Shown here: one piece after another, positions 1-12,631 of the stretch
Layout: each line of letters begins with the position of its first letter
Numbering within the stretch: position 1 is the first letter of the stretch
DNA from: Pluralibacter sp. UBA7423
Lineage (GTDB): Bacteria > Pseudomonadota > Gammaproteobacteria > Enterobacterales > Enterobacteriaceae
NCBI GenBank assembly: GCA_002470465.1
Contig: DKMD01000040.1
Coordinates: forward strand, 92,142 to 156,141
DNA: 64,000 nucleotides
Reading direction: 5' to 3'
Position numbers and translations under genes: made by a program
The notes under the pieces: model-generated
What the model was told of the DNA's origin: nothing
What the model saw: only the letters and a program-made list of their open reading frames with translations
The model's database searches: none

Positions 1-6
1 CCCCGA

Positions 7-27
7 CCCTCTCCCACAGGGAGAGGG
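7..27. repeat. REP-like palindrome, CCCTCTCCC-N3-GGGAGAGGG type
   Basis: A perfect inverted repeat of nine bases on each side of a three-base loop. The same palindrome recurs between rlmB and rnr, after mscM and, unusually, inside dsbD, so it is a dispersed family in this genome. It lies just beyond the rlmB terminator. Whether it acts in RNA stability or is only a mobile palindrome is not decided by the sequence. Confidence 0.75.
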
Positions 28-37
28 AGCACAGACT

Positions 38-64
38 AAAAACCTTCTCCGAAGAGAAGGTTTT
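38..64 (-). terminator. Intrinsic terminator of rlmB
   Basis: On the minus strand an eight-pair stem closes on a TTCG tetraloop and is followed by a T-run. It begins a few bases after the rlmB stop codon and would end the nsrR-rnr-rlmB transcript. Confidence 0.8.
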
Positions 65-69
65 ACTGT

Positions 70-804
70 TTATACCGCGCGCTGGCGAACGGCTTCGAAA
101 AGGCAAATGCCCGTCGCAACAGAAACGTTCAGCGACGACACGCTGCCCGCCATCGGAATACTGATCAGCTCATCGCAGTGCTCGCGAGTCAGGCGACGCA
201 TGCCTTCCCCTTCGGCGCCCATCACCAGCGCCATGCGGCCCGTCATTTTGCTCTGATAGAGCGTGTGATCGGCTTCGCCAGCAGTCCCTACAATCCAGAT
301 ATTCTCTTCCTGCAGCAGACGCATAGTGCGCGCCAGGTTGGTCACGCGGATCAGCGGCACGCTTTCAGCGGCACCACAGGCCACTTTCTTCGCCGTTGCA
401 TTGAGCTGAGCCGAGCGATCGCGCGGAACAATCACCGCGTGGACGCCTGCGGCATCGGCGCTACGCAGGCATGCGCCCAGGTTATGCGGATCGGTAACGC
501 CGTCGAGGATCAGCAGGAACGGATTCTCGAACTGAGCCAGCAGATCCGGCAGATCGTTTTCCTGATACTGACGGCCCTCTTTCACGCGGGCGATGATCCC
601 CTGATGCACGGCGCCGTCGCTCTTCTCGTCAAGGAACTGGCGGTTCGCAACCTGGATCACCACGCCCTGCGCTTCCAGCGCGTGGATAAGCGGCAGCAGA
701 CGTTTGTCCTCGCGGCCTTTCAGAATAAAGACTTCCTGAAAACGTTCCGGAGCACGCTCCAGCAGGGCCTGCACCGCGTGGATGCCGTAAATCATTTCAC
801 TCAT
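70..804 (-). CDS. rlmB: 23S rRNA (guanosine-2'-O-)-methyltransferase RlmB
   Basis: SpoU-family enzyme that uses S-adenosylmethionine to 2'-O-methylate one guanosine (G2251 in E. coli numbering) of the 23S rRNA peptidyl-transferase loop. The N-terminal 75 or so residues form the L30e-like substrate-binding part. The rest is the SPOUT knot with its three motifs visible: the asparagine motif [11 protein letters not shown] near residue 107, VMGAEGEGM near 196, and [10 protein letters not shown] near 226. The length of 244 aa is standard. It is the last gene of the nsrR-rnr-rlmB series, with two palindromic repeats separating it from rnr. Identity is near certain from end-to-end similarity to the E. 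coli protein. Confidence 0.97.
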   Translation of the reverse strand: MSEMIYGIHAVQALLERAPERFQEVFILKGREDKRLLPLIHALEAQGVVIQVANRQFLDEKSDGAVHQGIIARVKEGRQYQENDLPDLLAQFENPFLLILDGVTDPHNLGACLRSADAAGVHAVIVPRDRSAQLNATAKKVACGAAESVPLIRVTNLARTMRLLQEENIWIVGTAGEADHTLYQSKMTGRMALVMGAEGEGMRRLTREHCDELISIPMAGSVSSLNVSVATGICLFEAVRQRAV

Positions 805-842
805 GAAGGGTACTCATTACCTGTTAGTTCAAATATTGTTTT

Positions 843-955
843 CCCCTCTCCCTAACCCTCTCCCACAGGGAGAGGGAACAGCCCTGAGCTTCGTTCTGGA
901 AAGCTCGCTGTATATTTTCTCCCTCTCCCTACGGGAGAGGGCCGGGGAGAGGGGC
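843..955. repeat. Pair of REP-like palindromes between rnr and rlmB
   Basis: The 158-bp gap between rnr and rlmB is almost filled by two copies of the CCCTCTCCC palindrome, with perfect cores at 856-876 and 921-941 and flanking half copies (CCCCTCTCCC before, GGGGAGAGGGG after). Paired palindromes in an operon gap typically protect upstream mRNA from 3' exonucleases. Here the upstream gene is rnr, which encodes such an exonuclease. Confidence 0.75.
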
Positions 956-962
956 TTATCTC

Positions 963-3422
963 TTACTCTGCCGCTTGCTTCTTCACTGCGCGTTTGGCTT
1001 TTGTCGCAGCGGCGATTTTAAGCGTTTTATCAGACGGTTTTTTGGCTTTTTGACTGGCCGCCGCCTTCTTCGCCGCTTTTGGCTTCACTTTTTTGCTCTG
1101 GCCTTTCTCACCGCGGAAGGCGCTGTCTGGCTCAAAGTTGACCTTTTTCCCGGCATCGCGGCGTTTACCACCCGCTTTACCATTTGCCGGTTTCTTCGCT
1201 TTCTCGCGCGCGGTTTTGCCTGGGTTACGCGGACCACGCTCGCTGGAAATCAGCGAGAAGTCGATTTTACGCTCATCCATGTTGACGGCTTCAACCTTCA
1301 CTTCCACGCGATCGCCAAGACGGTAGGTCTGACCGCCGGATTCGCCAATCAGGCGCTGCCCAATCTGGTCAAAGCGGTAGTAGTCGTTGTCCAGAGACGA
1401 TACGTGCACCAAACCGTCAATAAACAGATCGTTAAGACGCACGAAGAAGCCGAAGCCCGTAACGCTGGCAATGACCCCGGAGAACACGTTGCCGACCTGA
1501 TCCTGCATAAAGTCGCACTTCAGCCAGTCGGATACTTCGCGGGTCGCCTCGTCGGCACGGCGTTCGGTCATCGAACAATGCTGACCGAGCTGCAGCATCT
1601 CTTCCATGCTGTAGTGCCAGCCGCCGGTCTCCGTTGAGTTTCCTTTGTGACCTTCATCTTTCGCCAGTAAGTATTTGATGGCGCGATGCAGCGACAGGTC
1701 CGGGTAACGACGAATCGGTGAAGTAAAGTGGGCGTAGGACTGCAGCGCCAGGCCAAAGTGACCGCGATTTTCCGGGTCGTACACCGCCTGCTTCATTGAG
1801 CGTAGCAGCATGGTTTGCAGCATTTCCGCATCCGGACGATCGGCAACGGACTCCAGCAGCTTCGCGTAGTCGCGCGGCTCCGGTTTGTTGCCGCCTGGGA
1901 GCTCCAGACCCAGCTCGGCCAGCACGGTACGGAAAGAGGTGATCGCCTCTTCGGTCGGCTTGTCGTGAATACGGAACAGCGCAGGCTCATTCTCTTTCTC
2001 GACGAAGCGCGCCGCCGAGATATTGGCGAGGATCATGCACTCTTCAATCAGCTTGTGCGCATCGTTACGCTGGGTTTGCTCAATACGTTCGATGCGACGC
2101 TCAGCGTTGAAGATAAACTTCGCCTCTTCGCTTTCAAACGAGATCCCTCCGCGTTCGGCGCGGGAAGCATCAAGCACTTTGTAGAGGTTATGCAGCTCTT
2201 CGATATGCTTGACCAGCGGCGCATACTGCTCGCGCAGATCCTGATCGCCCTGCAGCATATGCCAGACCTTGTTGTAGGTCAGACGCGCATGGGAACTCAT
2301 CACCGCTTCGTAGAACGTGTAGCTTGTCAGGCGGCCCTTCGCTGAAATGGTCATTTCGCAGACCATACACAGGCGGTCGACCTGAGGATTCAGGGAACAC
2401 AGCCCATTGGACAGCACTTCCGGCAGCATCGGGATGACCTGAGACGGGAAGTAAACCGAGGTGCCGCGGTTGCGGGCTTCGGTATCCAGAGGCGTTGGCG
2501 GACGGACGTAATAGCTGACGTCCGCAATGGCCACCCACAGACGCCAGCCGCCGCCGCGTTTCTTCTCACAGAAAACGGCGTCATCGAAATCGCGGGCGTC
2601 TTCGCCATCGATGGTAACCAGCGGTAAATCACGCAGATCCACGCGACCGATTTTCGCTTCTTCCGGCACCTGCTCTTTCAGGTTCGCAATCTGTTTTTCA
2701 ACTTCAGGCGGCCAGACGTAAGGGATTTCATGGGTGCGCAGCGCCATATCCACGGCCATACCGGTGCCCATGTTATCGCCAAGGACTTCGACAATTTTGC
2801 CGACGGCCTTGGTGCGGCGGGTTGGGCGCTGGGTGAGTTCAACCACCACCACAAAGCCCATGCGCGCGCCCATGAGTTCTTCCGGCGGAATGAGGATATC
2901 GAAGCTCAGGCGGCTATCGTCCGGCACCACAAAGCCGATGCCCGCGTCGGTGAAATAGCGCCCCACGATTTGCCCGGTTCTTGGTTCAAGCACGCGCACG
3001 ATGCGCGCTTCGCGACGACCTTTTCGATCGGCGCCCAGCGGCTGTGCCAGCACCAGATCGCCGTGCATGCACATTTTCATCTGCTCGGATGAAAGATAGA
3101 GATCGTCTTTGCGCCCTTCGACGCGCAGGAAGCCAAAGCCATCACGATGGCCAATGACTTTGCCTTTCAGCAGATCGAGACGTTCCGGCAGCGCATAGCA
3201 CTGACGGCGGGTGAAAACGAGTTGCCCGTCGCGCTCCATGGCGCGCAGGCGGCGACGCAGGGCTTCCTGCTGTTCTTCACCTTCGATTTTCAGTTCGATT
3301 GCCAGCTCATCTCGGCTGACCGGTTTTTCGCGTTGGGTGATGAAATCGAGGATGAACTCCCGGCTCGGGATAGGGTTCGCGTATTTTTCGGCTTCGCGTT
3401 GCTGGAAAGGATCTTGTGACAT
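963..3422 (-). CDS. rnr: Ribonuclease R
   Basis: Processive 3'-to-5' exoribonuclease of the RNB/RNase II superfamily that degrades structured RNA and acts in rRNA quality control, trans-translation and cold survival. The order is: N-terminal helix-turn-helix, two cold-shock domains, RNB catalytic domain with the metal-binding aspartate cluster [11 protein letters not shown] near residue 275, an S1 domain near 640-720, and a lysine-rich tail of about 80 residues. The chosen start (MSQDPFQQ) is preceded by GGAGG seven bases upstream; a longer frame exists but lacks such a site. The product is 819 aa against 813 in E. coli, with the difference in the basic tail. It lies 38 bases downstream of nsrR. 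Confidence 0.97.
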   Translation of the reverse strand: MSQDPFQQREAEKYANPIPSREFILDFITQREKPVSRDELAIELKIEGEEQQEALRRRLRAMERDGQLVFTRRQCYALPERLDLLKGKVIGHRDGFGFLRVEGRKDDLYLSSEQMKMCMHGDLVLAQPLGADRKGRREARIVRVLEPRTGQIVGRYFTDAGIGFVVPDDSRLSFDILIPPEELMGARMGFVVVVELTQRPTRRTKAVGKIVEVLGDNMGTGMAVDMALRTHEIPYVWPPEVEKQIANLKEQVPEEAKIGRVDLRDLPLVTIDGEDARDFDDAVFCEKKRGGGWRLWVAIADVSYYVRPPTPLDTEARNRGTSVYFPSQVIPMLPEVLSNGLCSLNPQVDRLCMVCEMTISAKGRLTSYTFYEAVMSSHARLTYNKVWHMLQGDQDLREQYAPLVKHIEELHNLYKVLDASRAERGGISFESEEAKFIFNAERRIERIEQTQRNDAHKLIEECMILANISAARFVEKENEPALFRIHDKPTEEAITSFRTVLAELGLELPGGNKPEPRDYAKLLESVADRPDAEMLQTMLLRSMKQAVYDPENRGHFGLALQSYAHFTSPIRRYPDLSLHRAIKYLLAKDEGHKGNSTETGGWHYSMEEMLQLGQHCSMTERRADEATREVSDWLKCDFMQDQVGNVFSGVIASVTGFGFFVRLNDLFIDGLVHVSSLDNDYYRFDQIGQRLIGESGGQTYRLGDRVEVKVEAVNMDERKIDFSLISSERGPRNPGKTAREKAKKPANGKAGGKRRDAGKKVNFEPDSAFRGEKGQSKKVKPKAAKKAAASQKAKKPSDKTLKIAAATKAKRAVKKQAAE

Positions 3423-3460
3423 AGCGGTTCCTCCGTTGTCAGCTCCGGTGAAGTGACGAG

Positions 3461-3886
3461 TCACTCCACCAGCAATAATTTATAAAGCGGTTGATTCTCT
3501 TCAACCAAATCGGCCAGCGTGTAGTTATCCAGCTCCTTGAGAAAACTGTTTACGGCCTGAGAAAGTGCCTGTTTTAAACGACAGGCGGGCGTTATATGGC
3601 AAAACTCGCTGCTGCAGTTCACCAGCGATAATGGCTCAAGTTCACGAACAACGTCGCCGATGCCAATGGTATGGGCCGGTTTGCCCAGGCGAATACCACC
3701 ATTTTTACCGCGCACGGCATCAACAAAGCCTGCACGACTTAACTGGTTGATAATTTTAACCATATGATTACGGGACACGCCATACACCTCCGTCACCTCA
3801 GAGATACTGGTCATTCGGCCGTCCGGCAGCGATGCCATATAGATTAGCGCACGCAATCCGTAATCGGTGAAACTCGTTAACTGCAC
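3461..3886 (-). CDS. nsrR: Nitric-oxide-sensing Rrf2-family repressor NsrR
   Basis: Transcriptional repressor that binds a [4Fe-4S] cluster and loses DNA binding on reaction with nitric oxide, releasing genes of NO detoxification. The 141-residue protein has the Rrf2 winged helix-turn-helix at the N-terminus ([19 protein letters not shown] is the recognition part). All three cluster cysteines are present at residues 91, 96 and 102. It heads the nsrR-rnr-rlmB series, as in other enterobacteria. Its own promoter must lie in the gap before purA's end; no convincing operator was identified there. Confidence 0.96.
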   Translation of the reverse strand: MQLTSFTDYGLRALIYMASLPDGRMTSISEVTEVYGVSRNHMVKIINQLSRAGFVDAVRGKNGGIRLGKPAHTIGIGDVVRELEPLSLVNCSSEFCHITPACRLKQALSQAVNSFLKELDNYTLADLVEENQPLYKLLLVE

Positions 3887-3995
3887 ATCAACCTCAAAGC
3901 GGGAAAAAACGGGGGATTATTACCATTGATGATAAACCAGCCAGCCAGGTAGCGGTTAATTAATTTAAGCGGAGGAAGGCGGAAAGCGGGAACAG

Positions 3996-4018
3996 AGGGG
4001 CGCAATGAATGCGCCCCT
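3996..4018 (-). terminator. Hairpin after purA
   Basis: A nine-base perfect inverted repeat (AGGGGCGCA / TGCGCCCCT) begins eight bases after the purA stop. On the minus strand it lacks a long T-run, so termination efficiency is uncertain. Confidence 0.5.
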
Positions 4019-4025
4019 GGCATGA

Positions 4026-5327
<1,302 letters not shown>

Positions 5328-5330
5328 TCA

Positions 5331-5346
5331 AAATCACCGTTTGCTT
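5331..5346 (-). promoter_or_regulatory. Candidate PurR operator of purA
   Basis: The minus-strand sequence AAGCAAACGGTGATTT shares the GCAAACG core of the purine repressor box but matches the rest of the palindrome poorly. It sits directly before the purA start. PurR control of purA is known in E. coli; the exact site is inferred here. Confidence 0.35.
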
Positions 5347-5426
5347 AAAAATGGATTCTACCATCGGTTTCGATGATGACCAGCACTTTTTGCATCCTAA
5401 AAATGATGATTCCGCCGTTTTTTTAT

Positions 5427-5624
5427 TCAGCCAATCGTTCTCGTCAACATGTAGTAGATCACTACGCCTGCGACCACAAGGCCACCGCCAAAACGACGCA
5501 AAAGATGGTCCGGAAGCTGTGAAAGTGCCGCCACCATTTTGCGCCAGGCCTGAGGATAGAGCATCGGTCCAAGACCTTCGAGCACCAGTACCAGCGCAAG
5601 CGCCAGCCAGATTGTTGAATTCAT
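5427..5624 (-). CDS. yjeT: DUF2065 small inner-membrane protein YjeT
   Basis: A 65-residue protein with hydrophobic segments at each end (about residues 3-22 and 44-61) separated by a basic loop, typical of DUF2065. Function is unknown. The second of two consecutive ATGs is chosen because AGGA lies six bases before it and it matches the E. coli start. It sits between hflC and purA, as in E. coli, where it is often taken as the last gene of the hfl series. Confidence 0.9.
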   Translation of the reverse strand: MNSTIWLALALVLVLEGLGPMLYPQAWRKMVAALSQLPDHLLRRFGGGLVVAGVVIYYMLTRTIG

Positions 5625-5644
5625 CATTCATCCTGAGAAAAAGA

Positions 5645-5671
5645 AAACCACCGCAAGAGCGGTGGTTTTTC
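5645..5671 (-). terminator. Intrinsic terminator after hflC
   Basis: ACCACCGC and GCGGTGGT form an eight-pair stem around AAGA, followed by T-runs on both strands. On the minus strand it ends the long amiB-hflC transcript and would isolate yjeT-purA. Confidence 0.8.
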
Positions 5672-5689
5672 ACAAAACTACGGGCGAGT

Positions 5690-6694
5690 TTAACGCGCGG
5701 TACTGGTCGGCGTCTTCATGTAACGGAAGAAATCGCTGTCCGGGCTCAGCACCATCACGTCCTGATTGCTTTCGAAGCTGTTCTCGTAAGCACGCAGACT
5801 ACGGATGAAGGCGTAGAAATCCGGATCCTGGCTGAAGGCATCGGCAAACAGTTTCGCCGCTTCGGCATCACCTTCACCGCGCATGATGCGACCCTGACGC
5901 TCGGCCTCCGCCAGCGTTTTGGTCACTTCATAGTCGGCGGCCGCACGCAGTTTCTCTGCCTCTTCCTGACCCTGTGAACGGTGGCGACGGGCTACCGCTT
6001 CGCGCTCGGCGCGCATACGGTTGTAGATAGCTTCCGACACTTCCGCAGGCAGGTTGATCTGCTTGATGCGGACATCAACCACTTCAATACCCAGCGCAGC
6101 CATACTGTTCGGATTGATCACCGGCACTTTACCGTTGGTTTCCGCAACGACACGTTCTGCCGCTTCCGCGATAGCGCTGTCAGCTGCAGGCGTTGCCACT
6201 TCTTCGTCACCGCCGGAGGTACCGGAGTTCAGGGCATCGCGTACTTCGATAGTCAGACGACCGCGGGAATCCGTTACGATATCTTTCACATCCAGACGAC
6301 CAATTTCAGAACGCAGACGGTCAGAGAATTTGCGCTTCAGCAGCACTTCGGCCTGAGAGACGTCTCCGCCACCGGTTGCCAGGAAGTAACGGCTGAAATC
6401 ACTGATGCGCCACTTGATGTAGGAGTCAACGATCAGGTCTTTCTTCTCTTTAGTCACGAAGCGATCGGCCTGGTTATCCATGGTCTGGATACGCGCATCC
6501 AGCGTTTTCACCGACTGGATAAATGGCACCTTGAAATGGAGGCCCGGCGCATAAATCACCGGCTTCTTGTCGCTGTCACGCACCACGCTGCTGAACTGGA
6601 ATTTAATTCCGCGTTCACCTTCTTTCACCACAAAGACTGAAGCGTAAAGGCCTACCAGCACGATGATAATTATTGCAATAACTGACTTACGCAT
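5690..6694 (-). CDS. hflC: FtsH protease modulator HflC
   Basis: SPFH/band-7 membrane protein that forms a large periplasmic cage with HflK around the FtsH protease and modulates its proteolysis. An N-terminal membrane segment (about residues 4-22) anchors the protein. The SPFH domain follows and a long charged helix covers roughly residues 210-290. The length of 334 aa is as in E. coli. hflK ends two bases upstream, so the pair is translationally coupled and made in equal amounts. A terminator follows directly. Confidence 0.96.
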   Translation of the reverse strand: MRKSVIAIIIIVLVGLYASVFVVKEGERGIKFQFSSVVRDSDKKPVIYAPGLHFKVPFIQSVKTLDARIQTMDNQADRFVTKEKKDLIVDSYIKWRISDFSRYFLATGGGDVSQAEVLLKRKFSDRLRSEIGRLDVKDIVTDSRGRLTIEVRDALNSGTSGGDEEVATPAADSAIAEAAERVVAETNGKVPVINPNSMAALGIEVVDVRIKQINLPAEVSEAIYNRMRAEREAVARRHRSQGQEEAEKLRAAADYEVTKTLAEAERQGRIMRGEGDAEAAKLFADAFSQDPDFYAFIRSLRAYENSFESNQDVMVLSPDSDFFRYMKTPTSTAR

Positions 6695-6696
6695 CG

Positions 6697-7968
6697 TTAT
6701 TCCCCCTGACGCTGGTAGTCGTTACGCTGCGCGTTAGCACGGCGTTGGTCCATGATATCGCTGTCGCTTGTGGCCGGTGCGGCGCTGTTGCTGTTGGCGC
6801 TGCTTGAGCTGGATGCAGGCGGCAGGCGCAACAGGCTGCTGGCGCCGCTGCTGTCACTCTTTTTTGCCGGCGCTGCACTGCCACCCTTCAGCATCTGGTC
6901 GAGCGGCAGCACCATCAGGTTGCCCCCTTTATCGTTGACCAGCACTTTACGGGTATGGCTCAGCACTTTCTCCATGGTTTCGATATACAGGCGCTCACGG
7001 GTAATTTCCGGCGCCGCTTTATACGCAGGCAGAATCTTGACGAAACGCGCAACTTCACCTTGCGCTTCGAGGATAGTCTGCGTCTTATAAGCGCGAGCTT
7101 CTTCGAGGATACGCTGCGCCTGACCGTTGGCACGCGGCTGAACTTCGTTGGTGTACGCTTCCGCTTCACGAATGTACTGCTGTTCGTTTTCACGAGCGGC
7201 AATGGCATCGTCAAACGCTGCTTTTACCTCTTCCGGCGGACGAGCAGCCTGGAAGTTGACATCCAGCAGGGTGATCCCCATGTTGTACGGGCGAATCGTC
7301 TCTTCCAGCTCACGCTGGGTATCGCTACGAATAACGGTACGGCCTTCGGTCAGAATACGGTCCATGGTGTATTTGCCGATCACACCGCGCAGGGCGCTGT
7401 CCGTCGCCTGACGCAGGCTGTCGTCCGGGCTGGTCACGCTGAACAGGTATTTCTGCGGATCGGTGATGCGGTACTGCACGTTCATTTCAACGCGCACCAC
7501 GTTTTCATCAGACGTCAGCATCACACCAGAAGCGGCAAGCTCGCGAACGGCTTCCACGTTGACCGGCGTCACTTCGTCGATAAACGTCGGCTTCCAGTTC
7601 AGGCCAGGCTCAACCAGATGGCTGAATTTACCCAGACGAGTGACCACACCGCGCTCTGCTTCTTTAATGGTGTAGAAGCCGCTCGCCGCCCAGATAATGA
7701 CGACCGCTGCGGCCGCAATACCGACAATACGCCCACTCATTGGCGCACGAGGCCCCTGCGAAGCGCTGCTGCCTCCGCCCGAGCCACCTTTACCACCGCC
7801 TAAGCCGCCGAGCTTTTTGCTCAGCTTGCGGAAGATATCATCCAAATCAGGAGGCCCCTGATCGCGACCACCTTTGTTTCCATTTCCCCCAGAGTTGCCG
7901 CCTTGATTATTGCTGCTTCCCCACGGGTCGCGGTCCTGTCCGTTATTACCGGGCTGATTCCACGCCAT
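6697..7968 (-). CDS. hflK: FtsH protease modulator HflK
   Basis: Partner of HflC in the FtsH-HflKC assembly of the inner membrane. A cytoplasmic head rich in Gly, Asn and Ser covers roughly residues 1-80. It is followed by a single membrane segment (IVGIAAAAVVIIWAASGF) and the SPFH domain. A low-complexity tail rich in Ser, Ala and Gln ends the 423-residue protein. The head and tail composition is typical of HflK and differs from HflC. It follows hflX by 78 bases in the same direction. Confidence 0.96.
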   Translation of the reverse strand: MAWNQPGNNGQDRDPWGSSNNQGGNSGGNGNKGGRDQGPPDLDDIFRKLSKKLGGLGGGKGGSGGGSSASQGPRAPMSGRIVGIAAAAVVIIWAASGFYTIKEAERGVVTRLGKFSHLVEPGLNWKPTFIDEVTPVNVEAVRELAASGVMLTSDENVVRVEMNVQYRITDPQKYLFSVTSPDDSLRQATDSALRGVIGKYTMDRILTEGRTVIRSDTQRELEETIRPYNMGITLLDVNFQAARPPEEVKAAFDDAIAARENEQQYIREAEAYTNEVQPRANGQAQRILEEARAYKTQTILEAQGEVARFVKILPAYKAAPEITRERLYIETMEKVLSHTRKVLVNDKGGNLMVLPLDQMLKGGSAAPAKKSDSSGASSLLRLPPASSSSSANSNSAAPATSDSDIMDQRRANAQRNDYQRQGE

Positions 7969-8046
7969 GTATATGCTCCATTTGTTATGCGGTGTATACC
8001 CGGCACGCCGGGTATAAAGGCGAATAATCTTCAGGCCAACTGGCTA

Positions 8047-9327
8047 TCAGACAACGTAGTCTGCCAGCGCAGGTTCTTGCTTACAGAGGCGACGCCAGTC
8101 AACTATCGGCATCCGAACTTCCAGACCAACGCTGCCGTCATCCTCCATCCACTCTTTTTCTATCGCCTGAAGCTGATAAAACCGGCTTCTGAGACGCCCT
8201 TCCTGCGGCGGCAGGCGCAGCGTGTGCTGTGCCACCTCACCGGAAAGTCGTTCCGTTAAAGCCTGGAAAAGCAGTGGTACGCCGACGCCGGTCTGAGCAG
8301 AAAGCCAGACCCGAATCGGTTTGTTTTCATCATCTCTGTCGATACGCGGTTCGAAATCGTCCAGCATATCTATTTTGTTCATCACCAGCAGGGTTGGGAT
8401 CTCGTCGGCCTCGATTTCATCGAGCACGACATTCACCGCATCAATGTTTTCCTGCAAACGCACATCGGCGGCGTCAATCACATGCAGCAGGAGCGTCGCC
8501 TGACGTGTTTCCTGCAGGGTCGCCTTAAATGCGGCCACTAAATCATGCGGCAAATGGCGAATAAACCCAACGGTGTCCGCCAGTACGGTTTCGCCTACGT
8601 CAGCGACGTTAATCCGACGCAGCGTCGGGTCGAGCGTCGCGAACAGCTGGTCGGCCGCATACACCTGCGCTTCAGTAATCTGGTTAAACAGCGTCGACTT
8701 CCCGGCGTTGGTGTAACCCACCAGCGACACGGTCGGAATATCGGCTTTGGTTCGCGAACGGCGCCCCTGTTCGCGCTGCTTCTCAACTCTCTCCAGACGG
8801 GAGAGGATCTGCATAATACGGTTACGCAGCAAACGGCGGTCAGTTTCGAGCTGGGTTTCACCCGGGCCACGCAAACCAATCCCGCCTTTCTGACGTTCCA
8901 GGTGGGTCCAGCCTCGCACCAGGCGTGTTGCCAGGTGACGCAGCTGCGCCAGCTCAACCTGCAGTTTCCCCTCGTGGGTACGCGCACGCTGAGCAAAAAT
9001 ATCGAGAATAAGACCGGTACGATCGATAACCCTGCATTCGCACAAACGCTCCAGGTTTCGCTCCTGGGCCGGACTTAATGCATGGTCGAATAAGACAACG
9101 GAGGCCCCCGTTGCTTTCACGGCTTCCGCAATTTCGACAGCCTTACCTTCACCAACAAAATACTTTGGGTGCGGCGCTTTACGGCTACCGGTAATCACCT
9201 GCATTGCTTCGACACCGGCGGAAGAGACCAGGGATTCAAACTCCTGAAGGTCTTCCATATCTTTGTCTTGCGAAAAATAGATGTGTACCAGCACCGCCTG
9301 CTCACCGGCGTCATAACGGTCAAACAA
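8047..9327 (-). CDS. hflX: Ribosome-associated GTPase HflX
   Basis: GTPase that splits stalled or heat-damaged ribosomes at the large subunit. The N-terminal nucleotide-binding-like domain and a basic coiled region ([15 protein letters not shown]) precede the G domain. The G domain shows G1 (GYTNAGKST), G3 (DTVGFI) and G4 (NKID). The length of 426 aa is normal. It lies between hfq and hflK in the conserved order. The name reflects the old lambda-lysogeny locus; a direct role in FtsH control is no longer assumed. Confidence 0.96.
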   Translation of the reverse strand: MFDRYDAGEQAVLVHIYFSQDKDMEDLQEFESLVSSAGVEAMQVITGSRKAPHPKYFVGEGKAVEIAEAVKATGASVVLFDHALSPAQERNLERLCECRVIDRTGLILDIFAQRARTHEGKLQVELAQLRHLATRLVRGWTHLERQKGGIGLRGPGETQLETDRRLLRNRIMQILSRLERVEKQREQGRRSRTKADIPTVSLVGYTNAGKSTLFNQITEAQVYAADQLFATLDPTLRRINVADVGETVLADTVGFIRHLPHDLVAAFKATLQETRQATLLLHVIDAADVRLQENIDAVNVVLDEIEADEIPTLLVMNKIDMLDDFEPRIDRDDENKPIRVWLSAQTGVGVPLLFQALTERLSGEVAQHTLRLPPQEGRLRSRFYQLQAIEKEWMEDDGSVGLEVRMPIVDWRRLCKQEPALADYVV

Positions 9328-9401
9328 GCGAAAAATCTCCTAAAAGACCAGCGGGGAACCGAATAAACTGGCTCCCCGACATGGAAAAACAGCCATCAAC
9401 C

Positions 9402-9731
<330 letters not shown>

Positions 9732-9833
9732 TTATACCCACGGTTTTCAGGGTGTTACCCACAAACTTCGGGCTTGTACTTAGAACCTTTCGATTCTGAA
9801 AAATTGCGCACGATACATCTTAATTTTACACGT

Positions 9834-10781
9834 TCAGCCCAGGCTCGCATCAACAACCTTTAACACATCGTTGAACGCTTGTTCAGGTTGTTCACTGTCT
9901 AACCAATGAACCCCTTCCCAACCGCGCAACCAGGTCACCTGACGCTTGGCCAACTGTCTCGTGGCGCAAATACCTCTATAAACCATTTCATCATATGAGA
10001 TTTCGCCTTCAAGGTATGACCACATCTGGCGGTATCCCACACAACGAATGGAAGGCATGTCCGTATGCAAATCTCCACGGGCAAAAAGCGCCCGCACTTC
10101 TGCTTCAAAACCTGAAGCCAACATCTGATGAAAACGCTGCTCAATGCGCTGATGGAGCAGTTCACGGCTCGCCGGGGCGATGGCGAACTGATGCACCTTG
10201 TACGGCAGAGCTTCTCCTGACGTTTGCGTCAGTTCCGTTAAAGTTTTACCCGAAATGAAAAAAACTTCCAGTGCCCGGGAAAGTCTTTGCGGATCATTTG
10301 GATGAATACGCGCACCGGCAACCGGGTCAATCTCCAGAAGTTGCTGATGCAGTGCATTCCATCCCTGCTCTGCTGCCTGTTGCTCAATCCTGGCCCTGAC
10401 GGCGGGATCTGCCGACGGCAAGGGCGAGAGTCCTTCCAGCAACGCCTTGAAATATAACATTGTACCGCCTACCAGCAGCGGAATACGCCCGGCGGCGGTG
10501 ATTTCGGCCATCTCGGCCAGCGCATCGCGGCGGAAATCCGCGGCAGAATACGCCTGCGCCGGATCGCGAATATCCAGCAACCTGTGAGGGGCTAAGGCCT
10601 GCTCACGGGCATCTGGCTTCGCGGTGCCGATATCCATCCCCTGGTAAATGAGGGCGGAATCCACACTAATCAACTCAACGGGCAAAACTTTGCGTAGCTC
10701 AATCGCCAGCGCGGTTTTACCGGAGGCCGTTGGCCCCATCAAAAAAATGGCCTGAGGCAGGCTCTGTGTTACGTCACTCAT
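9834..10781 (-). CDS. miaA: tRNA dimethylallyltransferase MiaA
   Basis: Transfers a dimethylallyl group to A37 of tRNAs reading codons that begin with U, the first step to ms2i6A. The P-loop GPTASGKT is at residues 16-23, the substrate motif [16 protein letters not shown] follows near residue 40, and [15 protein letters not shown] near 100. The chosen start (MSDVTQ) gives 315 aa, overlaps the mutL stop by eight bases and matches the E. coli N-terminus; a four-residue longer frame is possible. The overlap implies coupling to mutL. Confidence 0.96.
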   Translation of the reverse strand: MSDVTQSLPQAIFLMGPTASGKTALAIELRKVLPVELISVDSALIYQGMDIGTAKPDAREQALAPHRLLDIRDPAQAYSAADFRRDALAEMAEITAAGRIPLLVGGTMLYFKALLEGLSPLPSADPAVRARIEQQAAEQGWNALHQQLLEIDPVAGARIHPNDPQRLSRALEVFFISGKTLTELTQTSGEALPYKVHQFAIAPASRELLHQRIEQRFHQMLASGFEAEVRALFARGDLHTDMPSIRCVGYRQMWSYLEGEISYDEMVYRGICATRQLAKRQVTWLRGWEGVHWLDSEQPEQAFNDVLKVVDASLG

Positions 10782-12621
10782 GTTTAAGGGCATTCATCGC
10801 CGTATGTAAATCAACGGGTTGTAACAGGCCACCCGGCGGCGCTTTCACCAGCTGTGGACAAAGACGCTCTAAGTCCGTCAGCAGGGCAATCGCCTGCGCC
10901 ATATTCCACTGCGCATGTTCGCTTGCAAGATTGCGCGCTAACCACTGCGCCAGCGTCACCGCATCGAACGTCGATTGCTGCGCGAGGTAGCCTATCAGTT
11001 CAGGAATCAAGATTTGTAAATTTTGTTGTCTTAAGGGTAAAGGCACCGCCCGCACCGTTACATGCTGCGCTTCTGATTGAATTTCAACGCCTAATTGCCC
11101 CAGTACGGGAAGGGATTTAGCCAACGCCGCCTGCTCTTCAGCGCTTATTTTTAAGCGCAGCGGAATCAGCAGAGGCTGCGCGCAAACCGGGGACGTTTCC
11201 GGCGAAAGCTGCGCCTGTTTCAGCCAGCGTTCCGCAACGGGCAGCGCCATCAGGTTGAGCTTGCCGTCGCGTTCGAGCAGTGCAAGATCGGCAGCAATAA
11301 TCGTCAATACCCGGCCAAAGCTGTTGCTGTGTCCGGACAAGCTTTCCGGCGCGGCAGGCATAACAGGCCTGCGTTCTGCAACCGGTGTCTCCAGCAGTTG
11401 TTTGTATAAAGCCCCCTGCTGTTTCTGGTAACCCGGTTGCGCATTAGGCCAGCTTTCATGACGCGAACTGCCGCCGGATGGCGAGCTATAGCGCGGCGCG
11501 GCAGGCTCGCGTACAACGGCAGGTTCAGCAAAATGGTTACGTCCGGCGGCTACGCGGTTTTCCGGTAATGTGCGCAGCGCGGGTTCTTCAGCTTCTTCCG
11601 CCAGCGGCAAAGGCGTATCCATCTGCTGCTGCAACACGCTCAGCACGCCCTGATAGATAAAATCATGTACCAGCCGCGACTGATGAAAGCGCACCTCATG
11701 CTTCGCCGGATGCACGTTCACATCGACCTGGTGCGGGTCGATAGTCAGATAAAGCACGAACGCAGGCTGTTCCCCGGCTCCGAGCTTGTCTTCACAGGCC
11801 TGGCGAATCGCGTGATTGATAAGCCTGTCGCGCATCATGCGCCCGTTCACGTAGCAGTACTGAATTTCCGCCAACTGCGCATTGCTGAGTTTCGGATCGG
11901 CCACCCAGCCGTGCAGGGCCAAATCGCCATGCTGCCATTCAATCGCCAGCGCCTGTTCCATAAACGGCGTACCGCAGATGGCCGCCAGACGGCGTTCTTT
12001 CTGGCCGCCTTCCGCCACCGCACGGTACTGCCGCACCGCTTTACCGTTGTGGCTGAGGTTAATGGTGACGTCAAATCGCGCCAGCGCGATGCGGCGAATA
12101 ATTTCGTCGATGTGGCTGAATTCGGTTTTTTCGGTGCGCATGAACTTGCGGCGTGCCGGCGTGTTGTAAAACAGATCTAACACTTCGAGAGTTGTGCCCA
12201 CAGGATGCGCCGCAGGTTTTACGGTCACGTCCATATCGCGCCCTTCGGCGTACGCCTGCCAGGCTTCAGGCTGTTCGGCCACGCGGGACGTTAAGGTCAG
12301 ACGGGAAACGGAGCTGATACTCGCCAGCGCCTCCCCGCGAAAACCGAGGCTGATGATCGCCTCAAGGTCGTCGAGCGACGCAATCTTACTGGTGGCATGA
12401 CGGGCCAGCGCCAGCGCCAGCTCATCTTTTTTGATGCCGCAGCCGTTATCGCGAATGCGGATAAGCTTTGCGCCACCGCGTTCGATATCGATATCAATGC
12501 GGGTCGCGCCCGCATCAAGGCTGTTTTCGACCAGCTCTTTCACTACCGATGCGGGCCGCTCCACCACTTCGCCAGCGGCAATCTGGTTCGCAAGCTGCGG
12601 GGGCAAAACCTGTATCGGCAT
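10774..12621 (-). CDS. mutL: DNA mismatch repair protein MutL
   Basis: GHKL-family ATPase that links MutS mismatch recognition to MutH and UvrD. The N-terminal ATPase has [26 protein letters not shown] and the ATP-lid arginine region. A proline- and serine-rich linker covers about residues 340-420. The C-terminal dimerisation domain lacks the zinc-binding endonuclease motif, as expected in a MutH-containing enterobacterium. The length of 615 aa equals the E. coli protein. amiB ends ten bases upstream and miaA overlaps downstream. Confidence 0.97.
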   Translation of the reverse strand: MPIQVLPPQLANQIAAGEVVERPASVVKELVENSLDAGATRIDIDIERGGAKLIRIRDNGCGIKKDELALALARHATSKIASLDDLEAIISLGFRGEALASISSVSRLTLTSRVAEQPEAWQAYAEGRDMDVTVKPAAHPVGTTLEVLDLFYNTPARRKFMRTEKTEFSHIDEIIRRIALARFDVTINLSHNGKAVRQYRAVAEGGQKERRLAAICGTPFMEQALAIEWQHGDLALHGWVADPKLSNAQLAEIQYCYVNGRMMRDRLINHAIRQACEDKLGAGEQPAFVLYLTIDPHQVDVNVHPAKHEVRFHQSRLVHDFIYQGVLSVLQQQMDTPLPLAEEAEEPALRTLPENRVAAGRNHFAEPAVVREPAAPRYSSPSGGSSRHESWPNAQPGYQKQQGALYKQLLETPVAERRPVMPAAPESLSGHSNSFGRVLTIIAADLALLERDGKLNLMALPVAERWLKQAQLSPETSPVCAQPLLIPLRLKISAEEQAALAKSLPVLGQLGVEIQSEAQHVTVRAVPLPLRQQNLQILIPELIGYLAQQSTFDAVTLAQWLARNLASEHAQWNMAQAIALLTDLERLCPQLVKAPPGGLLQPVDLHTAMNALKHE

Positions 12622-12631
12622 GAAGCGCTCC

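Noticed and set aside
803..1021. Plus-strand frame of 72 codons with a PLPNPLPQGEGT peptide
   Set aside because: It is a translation of the palindromic repeats between rlmB and rnr and has no gene-like features.
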